Shown one piece after another: positions 45,501-56,580 of a stretch of DNA of 64,000 bases (position 1 is its first letter; each line of letters opens with the position of its first letter). Under the pieces are notes generated by a model that saw only the letters and a list, made by a program, of their open reading frames with translations, was not told the DNA's origin and did not search any database. Both the position numbers and the translations under genes were made by a program. This stretch comes from Aporrectodea caliginosa (taxonomy: Eukaryota; Annelida; Clitellata; Crassiclitellata; Lumbricidae), in contig JACEVL010000031.1 of assembly GCA_020284085.1 (NCBI GenBank), forward strand, positions 1,556,408-1,620,407, in the 5' to 3' direction.

Positions 45501-45961
45501 TGCATTTTAGCGTATTTATTATTGTTTCTTCCAGTGAAAAGTAATAGTGTATTTAATTGTTGAATGATTTTAATGATAACTGTGATCAATCCGACTTCTA
45601 TTTACACAAGTAGGCCTACTATTTTCATCAATCCGACTTCTAGTTTCAGAGGAAACTATTATCATCTATCCAACTTCCATTTTAACGCAAAAATTCTTTT
45701 CATCAATCCAAATTCCATTTTAATCGAAAAATTCTTTTCATCAATCCAACTACCATTTTAATGCATAAAGAATTCTTTTCATCAATCCAACTTCTATTTA
45801 CGCAAAGAATTCTTTTAATCAATTCAAATTCCATTTTAACAGTTGTTTTCATCAATTCAACTTCTATTTACACAAAGAATTATTTTCATCATTCCAATTT
45901 TCATTTACACAGCCAGAAATAGGAAAAATTGTTCAATGCAATAATAAAATGCTAAAATGCA
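45501..45961. mobile_element. TIR element with internal minisatellite, third copy of the core
   Basis: A 461-bp element with imperfect inverted ends (TGCATTTTAGCG...; ...GCTAAAATGCA). The core (45585-45905) is the ~40-bp minisatellite TCATCAATCCAACTTCCATT. No clear target duplication is seen. The terminal repeats differ from those of 3856-4335 and 38697-39186. Confidence 0.65.
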
Positions 45962-46531
45962 GGTTTACCAGGAGTTTCTTCATAGAAATTTATACTTAAG
46001 GCCGATATATGATCCCTATTACACCAAGTTACAACAACCGCTTGGAGACAGAAAAACAGATGGAGATATGTCAAAGAATCATGAAGCATTTGGTTTGATA
46101 GAAGTGGTACGACTGTCCTAAATCTGATTGGTCGTTTGTTCGCTTGTTTTTAGAATGAGTGTTACTTTGTAATGAGCTACATGAGCGAATGAGTAGATGA
46201 ATTTGCGTGTACATGCAACTGCGTATCAACAGGAGTGCAAACTGTGAGTTCTAACTACACATTGTTAATCTGCAGAATATTGTGTCAACACTGTTACAGT
46301 AGACTACTCTATTGACCTGTTTCCAAGTAATCCGTGGAGATAAACCAAATAGGCTTTTCTCTATCGATAGCGTGGAGTGATAGCAACGCATATTCAGACT
46401 CGATAGTCATACAAAGGCTGTGATTGTCCTGGACAATCGACATTTGAAGCCATTGCTTCTAAAGTTGTCTTCTCATCGGTTCATCAAGACGATCGGAATA
46501 TCTTTTCTCCAGATCAGAGAAACAACGAAAA
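45962..46531 (+). promoter_or_regulatory. Gene F upstream region and leader
   Basis: Contains the sequence shared with the relic at 16820 (GACCTGTTTCCAAGTAATCC region, 46310-46390). The ATG context is ACGAAAAATGG. No TATA box was assigned with confidence. Confidence 0.4.
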
Positions 46532-47606
46532 ATGGCAGATGTTTTGGATTTCAACAAAGAATGTTGTCTATGTCTACAGATCTTCACCGACCCTAGGGTT
46601 CTGCCGTGTCTTCACACATTTTGTTTCAAGTGTTTGAAAGATATGGGAGTCACAGTTCCCAATGATTGGTTGTTGTGTCCGGTCTGTGGATCGAAATTCA
46701 CTGTACCAGAAGAGGGCCTAACAGGTCTTCCAAAAAACATCTTTGCAGAAAAATCAACTGACATTAGAACCACCTCTAAACTTAAATCATCAGATGATAC
46801 ATCATGTGACGCCTGTGCAAAGGTTGATTTGGGAGATAAAAATGTTGCAGAGAAGTACTGCATCAACTGCGAGGAGAAACTATGTTTTAAATGCTGTGCG
46901 GAACACGAAAAGGGAAAGGAGCACTTAATTGTTGACTTAAATTGCCAGAAAGAAACTAAAACTGCAGAAGAAGAAGAGGCATGCCGATGTCGTGTCCACC
47001 AAGAAGAAACTCCGAAACTGTTTTGTACTTTCTGCAAGAAAGTCATTTGCGATAAGTGTTTCCATGAAAGTCACAGTTCACACAACTGCTCAGATATTAC
47101 AGATGTCAGCAATTTAGTTTGTAAATTGGCAGAGAAGGAATATGGCATTGTTGAGAAGATGCAACTAGAATTTCAAGAAAGAAGGGAGACACTACACAGG
47201 GAACAGATGAAATGTTTTGAGAAGGTGAAGAAAATGGAGACTGAGATTCTAAAAAGATGTGAAGAAATCAAAGAATTGGTAGTTAAAGAGACAAAGGCCT
47301 TGCTACAAGAACTGGCTGTGTTGAAAACAGAAAGGCTTGAAGAGATCGAGATGGAACACAGACGAGTAGATAAACATATCTTTACGTTGGAGAAGTTTAA
47401 AGAGCATTGTGCCTGGATTAAGAGCAATGGAGCTCTTATTTATACATGTGAAACTGAATTTATGTTACGTAAAACCGCAGACGAGCTTAGGATTCATGAA
47501 AAGAGTCGCATTGAAAACAGACTATATCCACTTCAGTTTGAATTTCAGAAAACCGATGTTCAAGAATTTGTGATGCCTATAAGCAATGCTATTGGAAAAA
47601 TTAGCG
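46532..47606 (+). CDS. Gene F exon 1: RING, two B-boxes and coiled coil (complete TRIM N-terminus)
   Basis: 358 codons plus one base. RING C3HC4 at residues 11-52: C11, C14, C26, H28, C31, C34, C49, C52, with the PCLHTFC core. B-box1 (CDAC, CINC, CFKC, H, H) and B-box2 (CRVH, CTFC, CDKC, HSSH) follow, then a coiled coil at about 195-290. A RING of this type predicts E3 ubiquitin-ligase activity with E2 enzymes. It is the only RING-bearing member in the window. It ends at donor GTGAGC (47607), phase 1, at the same codon as units A to E. Confidence 0.93.
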
Positions 47607-48351
47607 GTGAGCTTTGTTCCTTAAAGAAATTCTTTTAAAAGCTATTCTCATTGAGTTACCTAGGCTATGTGCTGCATACATGTATATGTGACTGAATGAC
47701 GACAATAATTATGAAAATAATAATCAAGATGACGAGCTACTTCTAGAGAATCCTTGTTATATTAATTTTTTAATACATTATAGCGAGGGTTTAGATTTCT
47801 CAAATTTGAACTGGAGGGCAGAGGTTTAAAAATTCTTACATGCCCGGATATCCTGATCAGAATTTCTTACGTACCTAAAAACAGGTAGGCTAGGGCCTAT
47901 ACATGTGCAGGTACTAAACTATAGTGAGTATGAGACCAACTATCATGGGTGTACGTTTGCTAGATCCTTTGCTGTGTCAAAAAATTGAACAATGAAGAAT
48001 ACTTTTTGGAAAATTCGTGTTTTATTTCAGACGATTTATAGCGCTAAATATATGACAACAAACAGTGAAGTGGTATGAATGACAAATACATTGACCCACT
48101 GAAAGCTGTGCTCGGGTTTAACTTACCACATGGTAATTTTTGGAAATTTAACTGGAGGGGTTGAAACATTAATTGGGTTGAACCCCAATATCCCGACAAT
48201 TCAATTTCTGCTTATTACTCATAAAAGTAGTTTTATTTTTTAATAGGCCTCTAGTTCTTAGCGATCCTGCGTTTTGCTTTTGTCACTGAAGTCAGTCGAA
48301 TGCTTCTTAAATTTGAATTTGGATTTCTTTATTTTTTTACATGTGTTCCAG
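47607..48351 (+). other. Intron of gene F
   Basis: A 745-base intron with GTGAGC donor and TTCCAG acceptor. It contains two related ~80-base segments (about 47790 and 48165, both with AACTGGAGGG). No other feature. Confidence 0.75.
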
Positions 48352-49223
48352 TCATCTGCCCATACAAAATGGAAATGCCAATTGCAATCAATACCAACGA
48401 AAGAACTGTTCATGGAATAACAAGCCTTCAAGATAAGTTGTATCTGCTATCGGATTCTATTTTGATCCATCGGGCTGAAAACCCATATGATCGCGTTGGC
48501 GAAATAAAGACACCAGACATCAAATCCCCAGCCAGCATTGTGTCTTGCTGTCAGACATCATGTCTCTATATCTATGACAAAGGAAACGCATGTATCTGGA
48601 AGGTTTCTATTCCTGACCATCAGGTGACTCGTTGGCTCGACAAAGTAAAGGAACCGCGTGCTCGGCATTATATGGACAAAGTACAGGAACAGTGTTCTCT
48701 GAATGTGACATCCACTGGAGAAGTACTAATGACTACTCAAAGTACAGGCGCAGAACAGCCAGTTACCGTCGAAATATATAATAAGAACGCCATCTTAACT
48801 GAACGTATTGAGCTTCAGAAAAACATTCAGTCACTCCAACGCGTTTATAAAACACCATCTGGAAACTATATTGGGTTTGGAGAGAAAAATTTATATAAAT
48901 TTAGGGCAGATGGATCCATTGTCTGCCAGTCTGACATTACAAAACATCCAGACATTGGAGATTGTGTTCGATGTATTGAGGTGTCTCCTTATCATGTCTT
49001 TCTAATCTCGAGCCCTTCAATCAGTTCATGGAGTTCCACAGTTTCGTTGATTACATCAGATCTGGCTTTTCACCGTACTTTGCTAGGAAGCAAGGAAAAA
49101 ATACTGTTTAGTCTATGCTATGTTAAAGCGACTAAAAGGCTGGCTGTCCTCGAACATTTTGAGGTAAAAATATGGAACACGACGGAGACAAGGCGAGGAG
49201 TCACTGTTTATAATGTTCTCTGA
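48352..49223 (+). CDS. Gene F exon 2: C-terminal propeller-like domain
   Basis: 289 codons from acceptor AG 48350-48351 to the TGA at 49221-49223. The opening ICPYKM matches units A to E (RCPYKM). The same motif order holds: LYLLSDS, CLYIYDKGNACIWKV, TPSGNYIGFGE, LCYVKATKRLAVLE. It has an internal near-duplication, WLDKVKEPRARHYMDKVQE, where the others have WLDKVKEP only. Spliced product about 648 aa. It is the most diverged exon 2, as expected if F represents the older RING-bearing lineage. Confidence 0.92.
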
Positions 49224-50500
49224 TGAAACTGACACTGACACTGAATGATGTAATAACAATTAATAACAAATAGACACGGAACTTATAGAAAGGTTTCAGA
49301 ACAGGTTTTCGTTTCAGCTTTTATAATTTAGGCTTAAGGACGCTTATATAAGATGCATTTGTGGCTTAACGTTTTTGACGACGAGTTGCATTCGTTTCTT
49401 AGTCGCTTTTAGTGGACTACACTCGTTAAAGTGTTAAAAACTACATAATATTATATCGATGTTGATGGCTTTTCAGATTTCTGTTCATAGTAGTTTGAAG
49501 TTTTTCTTTCTTCTGCGTGAATACAGATTAATTTTTCAAAATTTATTTCTATTTCAGTTTTATTTCTAATATTTATTACACTATCATGGACATGTGAAGC
49601 GATGGCTGAAGCTTAATTAGGCCCTATGGCAGTATGTTTCCATAGTTTGTCCTACTCTTCGCTAGGTTCAGATATCACTTCTTGCTACTTGTGTCCCATT
49701 TTTCAGGTCAAATCTCGTTTTCTTCGGTGGCTCAATAGTCCAGTGCTCAAATGGTTTGATATTTTCAAAATAGCATCAAAGACAACTGCATCAGCAACAA
49801 CAACAATAATAATAGCAGCTGCGGTAATCTTTTTGGTTTATGTTGTATTACAGTTACCGCTGGTAAACAATAATGATGCTGATGATACATGTATATTGCT
49901 ATCTCACAGTCACAACATTTTGTCCCTGTTTTTCCAAGAGCTGTGGAGCCTGATCTGAGTAGTGATAGGTGACCCACCCGAGATTGGCCACTTGCTCCAC
50001 TCCTAGCAGTTGTCCTTCAAATAGGAAACCCGCTCTCTGCCGTGGGCGCCCAGGTTTAGAACAGGAGATCAATGGCCGGTAAAACTTAAGCGGCGTCCTC
50101 CAAGCTCCTGTTACCTATCCCACGAACACCGTGCCCAATCCAGCTGACGTGGCTGCCGGTCCTAAGCAATATCATACCACATTACCCCGGTAGTAAGGTA
50201 AGACCCTGCCAATATGCCTACATGAAGCCCATAAAGGACCCGCATTTCCACACGGAATCATTATATAGCCCATATCGGTCCCATTTAATGCCTATGATAA
50301 TGGTGGCAGAAGAAATGAAGGGCTGCTGAAAATATTACGCGAATAGACATTTACCGCCATATCACGATTTAATTTCGCACCCGCCAGCACGCCTGGCTAT
50401 CTGGGAACATGAGAGCTGCTATATACCCACTCATCCCTCGGTATGGAGGAATGAATGTGAAGCAGCAAATGTGACTAACGATTCCCTCAGCGCTGAAGCT
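49224..50500. other. Intergenic DNA downstream of gene F
   Basis: No clear AATAAA is seen close after the stop. 49780-49815 is CAACAA/AATAAT-rich. 49960-50460 is GC-richer and looks like repeat sequence without recognisable coding capacity. Confidence 0.4.
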
Positions 50501-51120
50501 TCAACTTGCCTCGACGATTCTGGTTTCCACAAACCGATTTCGTACGGGCCTGGATGCCTGTGCTTCATTGGCTTCCTCTATCTGCCCAAATACAATTCAA
50601 GGTTCTTGTTTTAGTCCTTAAGTCTTATTTGGGTCTTGCTCAGAGCATACCTTTTCGAACCGATTCTTCGCCCCCTCTGAGCCCTCTCTGCCACTTCGCT
50701 GCGTCCTCTTCGATTCTCTGATCAGCTTGACCTCTTTGTTTCCCGCGTCAGGACCGCCATGGGTCAATCCGGCTCCTTCGCCTGCATATGTCCTTCATGT
50801 GATGAGAAGAGAGGATGAAACTTGCATGAAAAGAATTGTGAGAGCAGAGGTCACCGGACGCCGGGGACGGCAGAAGAAGAGATTGGGAGACATGATATAA
50901 CAAGACCTGAAGTCTCAGATTGAAGACATTCTCTGTGGAATGGATTTCCTCAACCGTCCGCTCCGCCATCCTTTCTGGTAGTCTTTCCTCATCTTTTTCT
51001 AAACTGAAATCCTGCCTTTTCTCTCGGGGTTGCTCTCACTGGAAGCGCTTCTGAAAGGCTAAGATTGCTGAGAGAAGCGCTTTATAAATGGCCAAATAGC
51101 CTACAATGCAATACAATACA
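50500..51120 (+). mobile_element. L2/CR1-like LINE 3' end, interrupted
   Basis: Reads LHWLPLSAQIQFKVLVLVLK, the hallmark of L2/CR1 ORF2, then a decayed C-terminus. The 3' end GAAGCGCTTTATAAATGGCC and an (ATACA)n tail follow at 51020-51122. An RTE-like fragment is embedded at about 50765-50970. Confidence 0.78.
50765..50970 (+). mobile_element. RTE-like LINE ORF C-terminus
   Basis: Reads HVMRREDETCMKRIVRAEV then GRQKKRLGDMI, typical of the end of RTE-type reverse transcriptases. A second, inverted copy lies at 58560-58790. Confidence 0.68.
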
Positions 51121-51122
51121 AC

Positions 51123-52313
51123 CAGTGGCGTAGCAAGGATTTTGGGGGCCCTTGTGCAGAGCTTTGGTGGTGGGCCCCTTGAACCCCCCAATTCGATTTC
51201 AAACAAAAACGCTGTGCAAAACACGCTGTTGCATACAACATAGAAGGTCAGATAATCCAATTGGACAAGTCTAAATTCTACGGTAATCTAAGGAGAGGAA
51301 TACTAAATTTTAAAACGGTCGTTTGCGCGCTTTCTCTTGCGCAAAAATATCCACCACTTTTGAAGTATCAAGCTTTTTGGCATATTCATTTTCTATATAA
51401 TTGACAACATTGCCAGGTCGCTCAGCCGGTCTTCTGACATGGTACTTCCTATAGATAGTTTTTTATGAGCTTCAGTTTTGAAAATGATCTTTCACATGTT
51501 GTAACAGAGAAACAGTCACAGGTAAAGTCAGCAGCAATATGTAGGCAGTGCAAACATCACTGATATGTAGACGACAGAGCATAATTATAGTCTAGTACGT
51601 CTCTACGAGTAACAGCTGTGCAATTTCGAAGATGGTTGACTTCGTTGATAACTTCGAACGAAAGCTTGAGGGAAATTACAACAGCTGAGCTGGAAAAGAT
51701 AGCGAAATGATCTTTAATGCCCCAAGCTGTTGCTAGACTAACAGCAGTATCGCGGATAGAATCGTACTCATTCCGCATGCTCTGAAATTTCTCATGCGAT
51801 GCTTTGATCAGATCACTTGCTTTACTCAGGTCGCACTGCGGAGATTGTATAGTTTTGAGATGACATGGGTTGCTTCCACAATTTTTGTGATTGTCAATAC
51901 TGTGTAGTGCCGTAGTGGAAAACATCAACAAATGAACAAAAACCCAGATGTAAATTAATAACAAGCCACCGTGACGTAGGACATGACATCAAACTGCTGG
52001 CCAAAGATTAAAGATAGGCAGCATAGGCTACTAAAAGATTTTTGTTATGGCATACCGGTTGTTTACTAAATCACGCATTTGGGCATTCAGACTTCAGTCT
52101 CTGCTAATGCAAATAAAACTTGAGTGCGTACGCTGTACATAATAGATTTAGACTTGGTTAAGTTGATTTGATTACATTCTGGAAGGAAAGCCGCACTGAC
52201 GGTCTGCCCGCCGGGGGCCCTTAACCGCCGGGGCCCTTGACCGCCGGGGGGCCCCTGACCGCCGAGGGCCCTTGTGCACTGCACAACCTGCACAACCCAT
52301 AGCTACGCCACTG
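51123..52313 (-). mobile_element. hAT element with decayed transposase (TSD AATACAAC)
   Basis: 1191 bp with inverted repeats CAGTGGCGTAGC and perfect 8-bp duplications AATACAAC at 51115-51122 and 52314-52321. It sits in the tail of the L2-like LINE. On the minus strand 51557-51964 is open for 135 codons and contains CDLSKASDLIKASHEKFQS, like the region before the C-terminal domain of ZMYM/TTF-type hAT transposases. 51300-51530 encodes a frame-broken C-terminal dimerisation segment (CERSFSKLKLIKNYL; SEDRLSDLAMLSI). Most of the catalytic region is missing. Confidence 0.88.
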
Positions 52314-52321
52314 AATACAAC

Positions 52322-52679
52322 CTTATCAAATTGGGAAATATCATAGTACCTCGTGCAGCTCTGACGGAGTACTGACCACGACCAGCATTCTCGATGTGCG
52401 TAGAGTCGTTTCAGTGGTGGACTATGATTGACTCGCTTATGATAACGCCAGTCACTGGACGGGCACGACCGCATGCGCTATATAAGTAGATTGAAGGAAA
52501 CCATCATCTGGAGGTGAACTGGAATCCGAACGGACCTATGGGCGAATTTCTTGTCTTAATTGTTACAGCGTCAAATTCTTACCTAAAAACAGCGTATTTC
52601 CTTTAAACCTTGTGGTAATAATCTGACGCTGTAAAGAAATTAGGAAAATCAATGACAAAATTTGGGGCTGCCTGCTAAG
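52322..52679. other. Intergenic DNA
   Basis: Nothing recognised. 52555-52640 contains imperfect inverted segments around ACGCTGTAA/TTACAGCGT. Confidence 0.35.
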
Positions 52680-53085
52680 CCTCGCTCATTGTATACCTTA
52701 TCGAGCTTTGTAGTCCCTCCCTCAGTGCTCGGGGCTCGCGCTCCCTCCGTTCGGCTGAACATGATCTTCTTTCTGTCCCTTTTGCTCGCAACTTCACCAG
52801 GCAGAGCCGTGCCTTCTCTGCGGTTGGCCCCTCGATCTGGAATGGCACTCCGCTCCCTTCCTGAAACCCCTTCTCAGCAATTCCTCTCTCAACTTAAAAT
52901 GGTGGTATTTGGAAGCGCTGGAGTTGCGAGCGCCTCTGAGTAGTTTGTTGAAGAGGCGCTATGCAAATTCAAGCAATGAATGAATGAATGAATGAATGAA
53001 TGAATGAATGAATGAATGAATGAATGAATGAATGAATGAATGAATGAATGAATGAATGAATGAATGAATGAATGAATATGATAAT
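52680..53085 (+). mobile_element. L2/CR1-like LINE 3' end with long AATG tail
   Basis: Frame ends with KMVVFGSAGVASASE and a stop at 52941. GAGGCGCTATGCAAATTC and about 28 tandem AATG units (52971-53080) follow. The other L2-like ends have only 5-8 tail units. Confidence 0.75.
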
Positions 53086-54033
53086 CTGCCTGAGCTGATT
53101 AACAATCTACACACCCTAGCCACATGTTTTGCCTTCCATAAGCCTATAGTTTTGCTCCACAGCTATAGGTTTAATAACATTAGAATTGTACTTAATTACG
53201 GTCGTATCGCTCTTAGTTTAAATTAAATTAAATGTTAAATATTTAATCTACACATTTCATTATTTAAGTTTTTCGTCCTCTGGAATGTAGGCCTACCACC
53301 ATCAGACCACGGGTGAACTCCTGCAGCTGGAGATTGTGTGTTTAAGTAGGAAGTACGTCATATAGGAAGCACGACGCTGACAAACTGTTTATCTGAATCC
53401 ACACTACATCAGTTGAAGAAAGGTGTGTCGTGTTCGTTGGGTTAGATTTAAAAATTAAAAACAAGTTTGTTATTCGCTAGGATCAAAATAAATAACTTAG
53501 GTGGTATCATGTGCCGTTGAATCGTAGACATCTGTGCGTCAGTCACTATTCGTGCTTAAGATCTGTTGCCCTAATCAACTGATATTGATTTTCACAAAAT
53601 CAAATTATTTCATTGAATTTGAATCCTGCCTGTAGGCTAATGCTAAGAGACAGACGTTGATCGGAGTGGGCCTCGTGTCTTTCTTACATCTATTCAATTT
53701 GTCTAGTCATAATATGTTTGCCAAAAGTCACTGAATTTTCTGCGTCTTCCAGAATGGACTGAGGAAGAATGGGAAATAATGTCTGCTGAGTATTAAAATG
53801 CCACATTCCATTAGGGTCGATAATGCATTCACCTACCTGTAGATTTGGCATTTAGAAATTTAGTCGATGTGCAATGCAATACAACTTATGATCGTAATCG
53901 TAATATCAATCTCCAAACACGCTCGTCGTTAAAGGGTTAAACGCCACTCGAACGTCAAGCGCAGGGCACCAGCTTGTTGAGAAGCGCTTGAGTATTCGTT
54001 ACTATCCAGTGTCATTGTTTACTTTCTCAGCGG
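53086..54033. other. Intergenic DNA
   Basis: No gene. A reversed SINE-like element of the ATTACG family lies at 53889-53995. Confidence 0.4.
53889..53995 (-). mobile_element. SINE-like element, ATTACG tail
   Basis: Minus-strand family sequence CTGGTGCCCTGCGCTTGACG, then TTCGAGTGGCG, with the tail near 53890. Confidence 0.58.
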
Positions 54034-54369
54034 CCGGTGTCACGAAATAGGGTATGCCCCCTAAATGAGTATCCTCCTTAGCGAAATGGAGTATCCGGTT
54101 TAGTTTGCATTATTGGTGGTTTCTACGTGTATTCAGTTGTACTGTTTGGATTTATTAAAAAAACATTTAAGCTGCGTATCTTTAGTTTGTACATCGAACT
54201 GAAATTAATTTACTTCGTTTTTTGGTGACTTTGACTGGATTATCGTCTTGGCTATCGTGATGCGTATGACGATGGGGGATAGAATGGTTCATCCCCTCTG
54301 ATACTCTAAACCGGTTTATTTCATCCGGGGATATGCTTTAGGGGGAGATAGAATATCACAGGACACCGG
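54032..54369. mobile_element. Possible foldback/MITE
   Basis: Imperfect inverted ends: CCGGTGTCACGAAATAGGG at the left; at the right the complement reads CCGGTGTCCTGTGATATTC, and both continue into CCCCCTAAA. No ORF and no clear target duplication. Confidence 0.4.
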
Positions 54370-54539
54370 TCCCAGATGCTGGGACGGTCTTCCTCCTGCC
54401 TTATGAGCGGCTGACTCAATTGACTCCTTCAAACCTAGATTTCAGAGCTATCTGTTTTCTAAGGCCTACCCAGCTGTTAGTTGACTGTGAGGCCCCCTTG
54501 TAACGGCATGGCTGTGTAACGGCGCCGCATAAGTTTTAA

Positions 54540-54578
<39 letters not shown>

Positions 54579-54580
54579 TT
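54370..54580 (+). mobile_element. LINE-like 3' end with ATT tail
   Basis: Reads FKPRFQSYLFSKAYPAVS-like coding sequence after frame breaks and ends in (ATT)n at 54540-54580. Low certainty of clade. Confidence 0.4.
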
Positions 54581-54706
54581 TTATATTATTAATTATATAC
54601 TATTGATTACTGTTCATTACTATTCTACTGCAGCTGTTGCAGCTACTATTTGTACTACTACCAATACATTACTATTGTTACTATCACTACCATTTCTAGC
54701 CTACTG

Positions 54707-54768
54707 CTACTGCTGCTGCTACTGCTACTGCTACTGCTAGTCTGATACTGCTGCTGCTGCTGCTGCTG

Positions 54769-54800
<32 letters not shown>

Positions 54801-54924
54801 GCTACTGCTACTGTTTACTGCTACTGCTACTGCTACCTGCTACTGCTACTGCTACTGCTTGTTGCTGCTGCTGCTGCTGCTGCTGCCTGCTGCTGCACTG
54901 CTGCTGCTGCTGCTGCTGCTGCTG

Positions 54925-54970
<46 letters not shown>

Positions 54971-54985
54971 AATACTCCCACTACT
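54707..54985. repeat. (CTG)n/(CTA)n compound trinucleotide repeat
   Basis: About 280 bases alternating CTG and CTA blocks, ending in a long CTA run. On the minus strand these are CAG/TAG. Confidence 0.95.
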
Positions 54986-55650
54986 ACTACTACTCAGACT
55001 TTACTCATCCAAATATAGCCATAGTCAATAATCCTACTGCTATTTAAAAAATGAGTGGGAAGCATGAAAAACATGTTTATATTATTATTTTACAACCTTT
55101 TTCATAATTACACCAAATTTATTTCTGACGATGTGTTACGACCTGGATCGCTAGACCCACGCGAGCTCCGTTAACCAATGGAAAACGCCCATAGATTGCA
55201 TGTAGGCCTATCCAGCTGTGTGTTTTGGCTCTGTGGACCAGACTTCATAATATAATTATTATAAGTGGCATTTGATTTTAGAGACCGCCTTACGCGTAGG
55301 CCTACGCTATACGTGTCTTTTTGATTGAGTCACCTGGTTGTAAAAACACATTAAGTATTATAGTCTGAAGTTCTATGCTTTCTTAATATAGGCTTTCCTC
55401 TCTGAAGAGTCAGGTGTTTTCAGACTTCAGCGCCAGCTGTTGAAATCGTTTGAAAAATCTTCAGCAGTAGTACTGACGTCATCGGCGGCATTAAATTGCC
55501 AGTACGATGTCTGGTAGATCCATCGACGTTTCAGCTTCACACGTCGGAGGTTATCGGATGAAATTGAAGCTGACGAAGAAATTACTGTACTGACGAAATA
55601 AAAACGACAACAAGATAGTCTCACATGCAAGAAATCGCTGAGACGAGACA
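54986..55650. other. Intergenic DNA, possible leader of a secreted-protein exon
   Basis: AT-rich to 55400. 55415-55650 is less AT-rich and could be 5' untranslated sequence of the ORF at 55651. No promoter motif was assigned. Confidence 0.35.
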
Positions 55651-55699
55651 ATGATTGGAAAGCTACCGTTGCTGCTCTGCCTTTTGGCAATTTTCGAAG
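55651..55699 (+). CDS. Candidate signal-peptide exon
   Basis: ATG at 55651 opens a 20-codon ORF beginning MIGKLPLLLCLLAIFEGST, with the charge-hydrophobic pattern of a signal peptide. A possible phase-1 donor follows GAAG (GT at 55700-55701, GTTCGA, poor beyond GT). It would be in phase with the acceptor proposed at 60168-60169 for the repeat-protein exon. Order, strand and phase fit, but the donor is weak and the 4.5-kb intron is filled with repeats. Tentative. Confidence 0.25.
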
Positions 55700-56019
55700 G
55701 TTCGACATTATAAATATTCTGTCATGAAAATTGTAAACTCGTGCAGTACCGTATTATAACATAATTGGCAGATGCAGGTTTGAAACGACTGCTTAAAGTA
55801 AATAAGTATATTCTTTATTGAGAAGCACTAGCAAACGTACAGCACTGTTACATGGCAAGATTAATACATTCAATCAAACAAACATTTTTATATACAAGTA
55901 AAGAATTGAATGAGAGAAGTTTTTGTATATCAGGGGAACCAAGTGGAAGAAAAGCTAGGGCTAGTCATAGGGGGAAAATGAAGAGCTTAAAAGCCAGACA
56001 AGGGAAAACATTGCTTATT
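55700..56019. other. AT-rich intergenic DNA
   Basis: Nothing recognised. Confidence 0.35.
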
Positions 56020-56400
56020 TGTATAGCTTGGAACCGCGCCACCTTTGGAGAGAACCGCAAGAGACCTTTGCCACTTCTCTAATCCGCTCTCTCACCAATC
56101 TCACCATTCCTCCTCCGATAGTCCTCTCTCCTACTGCTTTCCGCTCACGACTGAAAGTCGAACTCTTCAAGCTATCCTATCCTGTTTCTACTTCTGAACT
56201 ACCACAAGGTAACCACCGCCACCAACGATTTCAACCGTATCACCATGCTATCTTCTCGGCTTGACCTCCCTGGATTCTAAACGGACCAAACAACTGACTC
56301 TCGTGGACTTGATTTGATGTAGCTCCGGTGTGGCTGTTCTCTCTGGAGCGGCTTTTGTGTTTCGCTGAAAAATGTCGGAAATTTACATTACATTACTTCA
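56020..56400 (+). mobile_element. L2-like LINE 3' end with ACATT tail
   Basis: Reads LSPTAFRSRLKVELFKLSYP, a typical LINE C-terminal tail, to a stop at 56264. The fragment ends in TTTACATTACATTAC near 56380-56395. Confidence 0.6.
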
Positions 56401-56580
56401 CGCGTTAGCCAGCAGTATGTAATTTTTGCATAAGCTTACAATGCAATGCATGCGCGCTGCTTCATATGCAAATGGGGGCTACTTATATACTTACTCGGTA
56501 GTTCAAATATCTATAAATTTACAATGTCACATAGGCCTCTCTATCTCAAAACTGGTCAATCCTTTATTACTACTCCTACG

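Noticed and set aside
46612..47046. Minus-strand ORF opposite gene F exon 1
   Set aside because: Shadow of the cysteine-rich plus-strand exon, with no family resemblance of its own.
48300..48351. Upstream start of gene F exon 2 at 48300
   Set aside because: This stretch is intron: the acceptor TTCCAG at 48346-48351 and the phase match with exon 1 place the exon start at 48352.
51557..51964. 135-codon ORF with hydrophobic start as a secreted host protein
   Set aside because: It lies wholly inside a hAT element with perfect target duplications and matches the transposase C-terminal region in pattern.
55427..55708. Minus-strand 93-codon ORF
   Set aside because: No domain; it overlaps the plus-strand signal-peptide-like ORF and has no supporting splice context.
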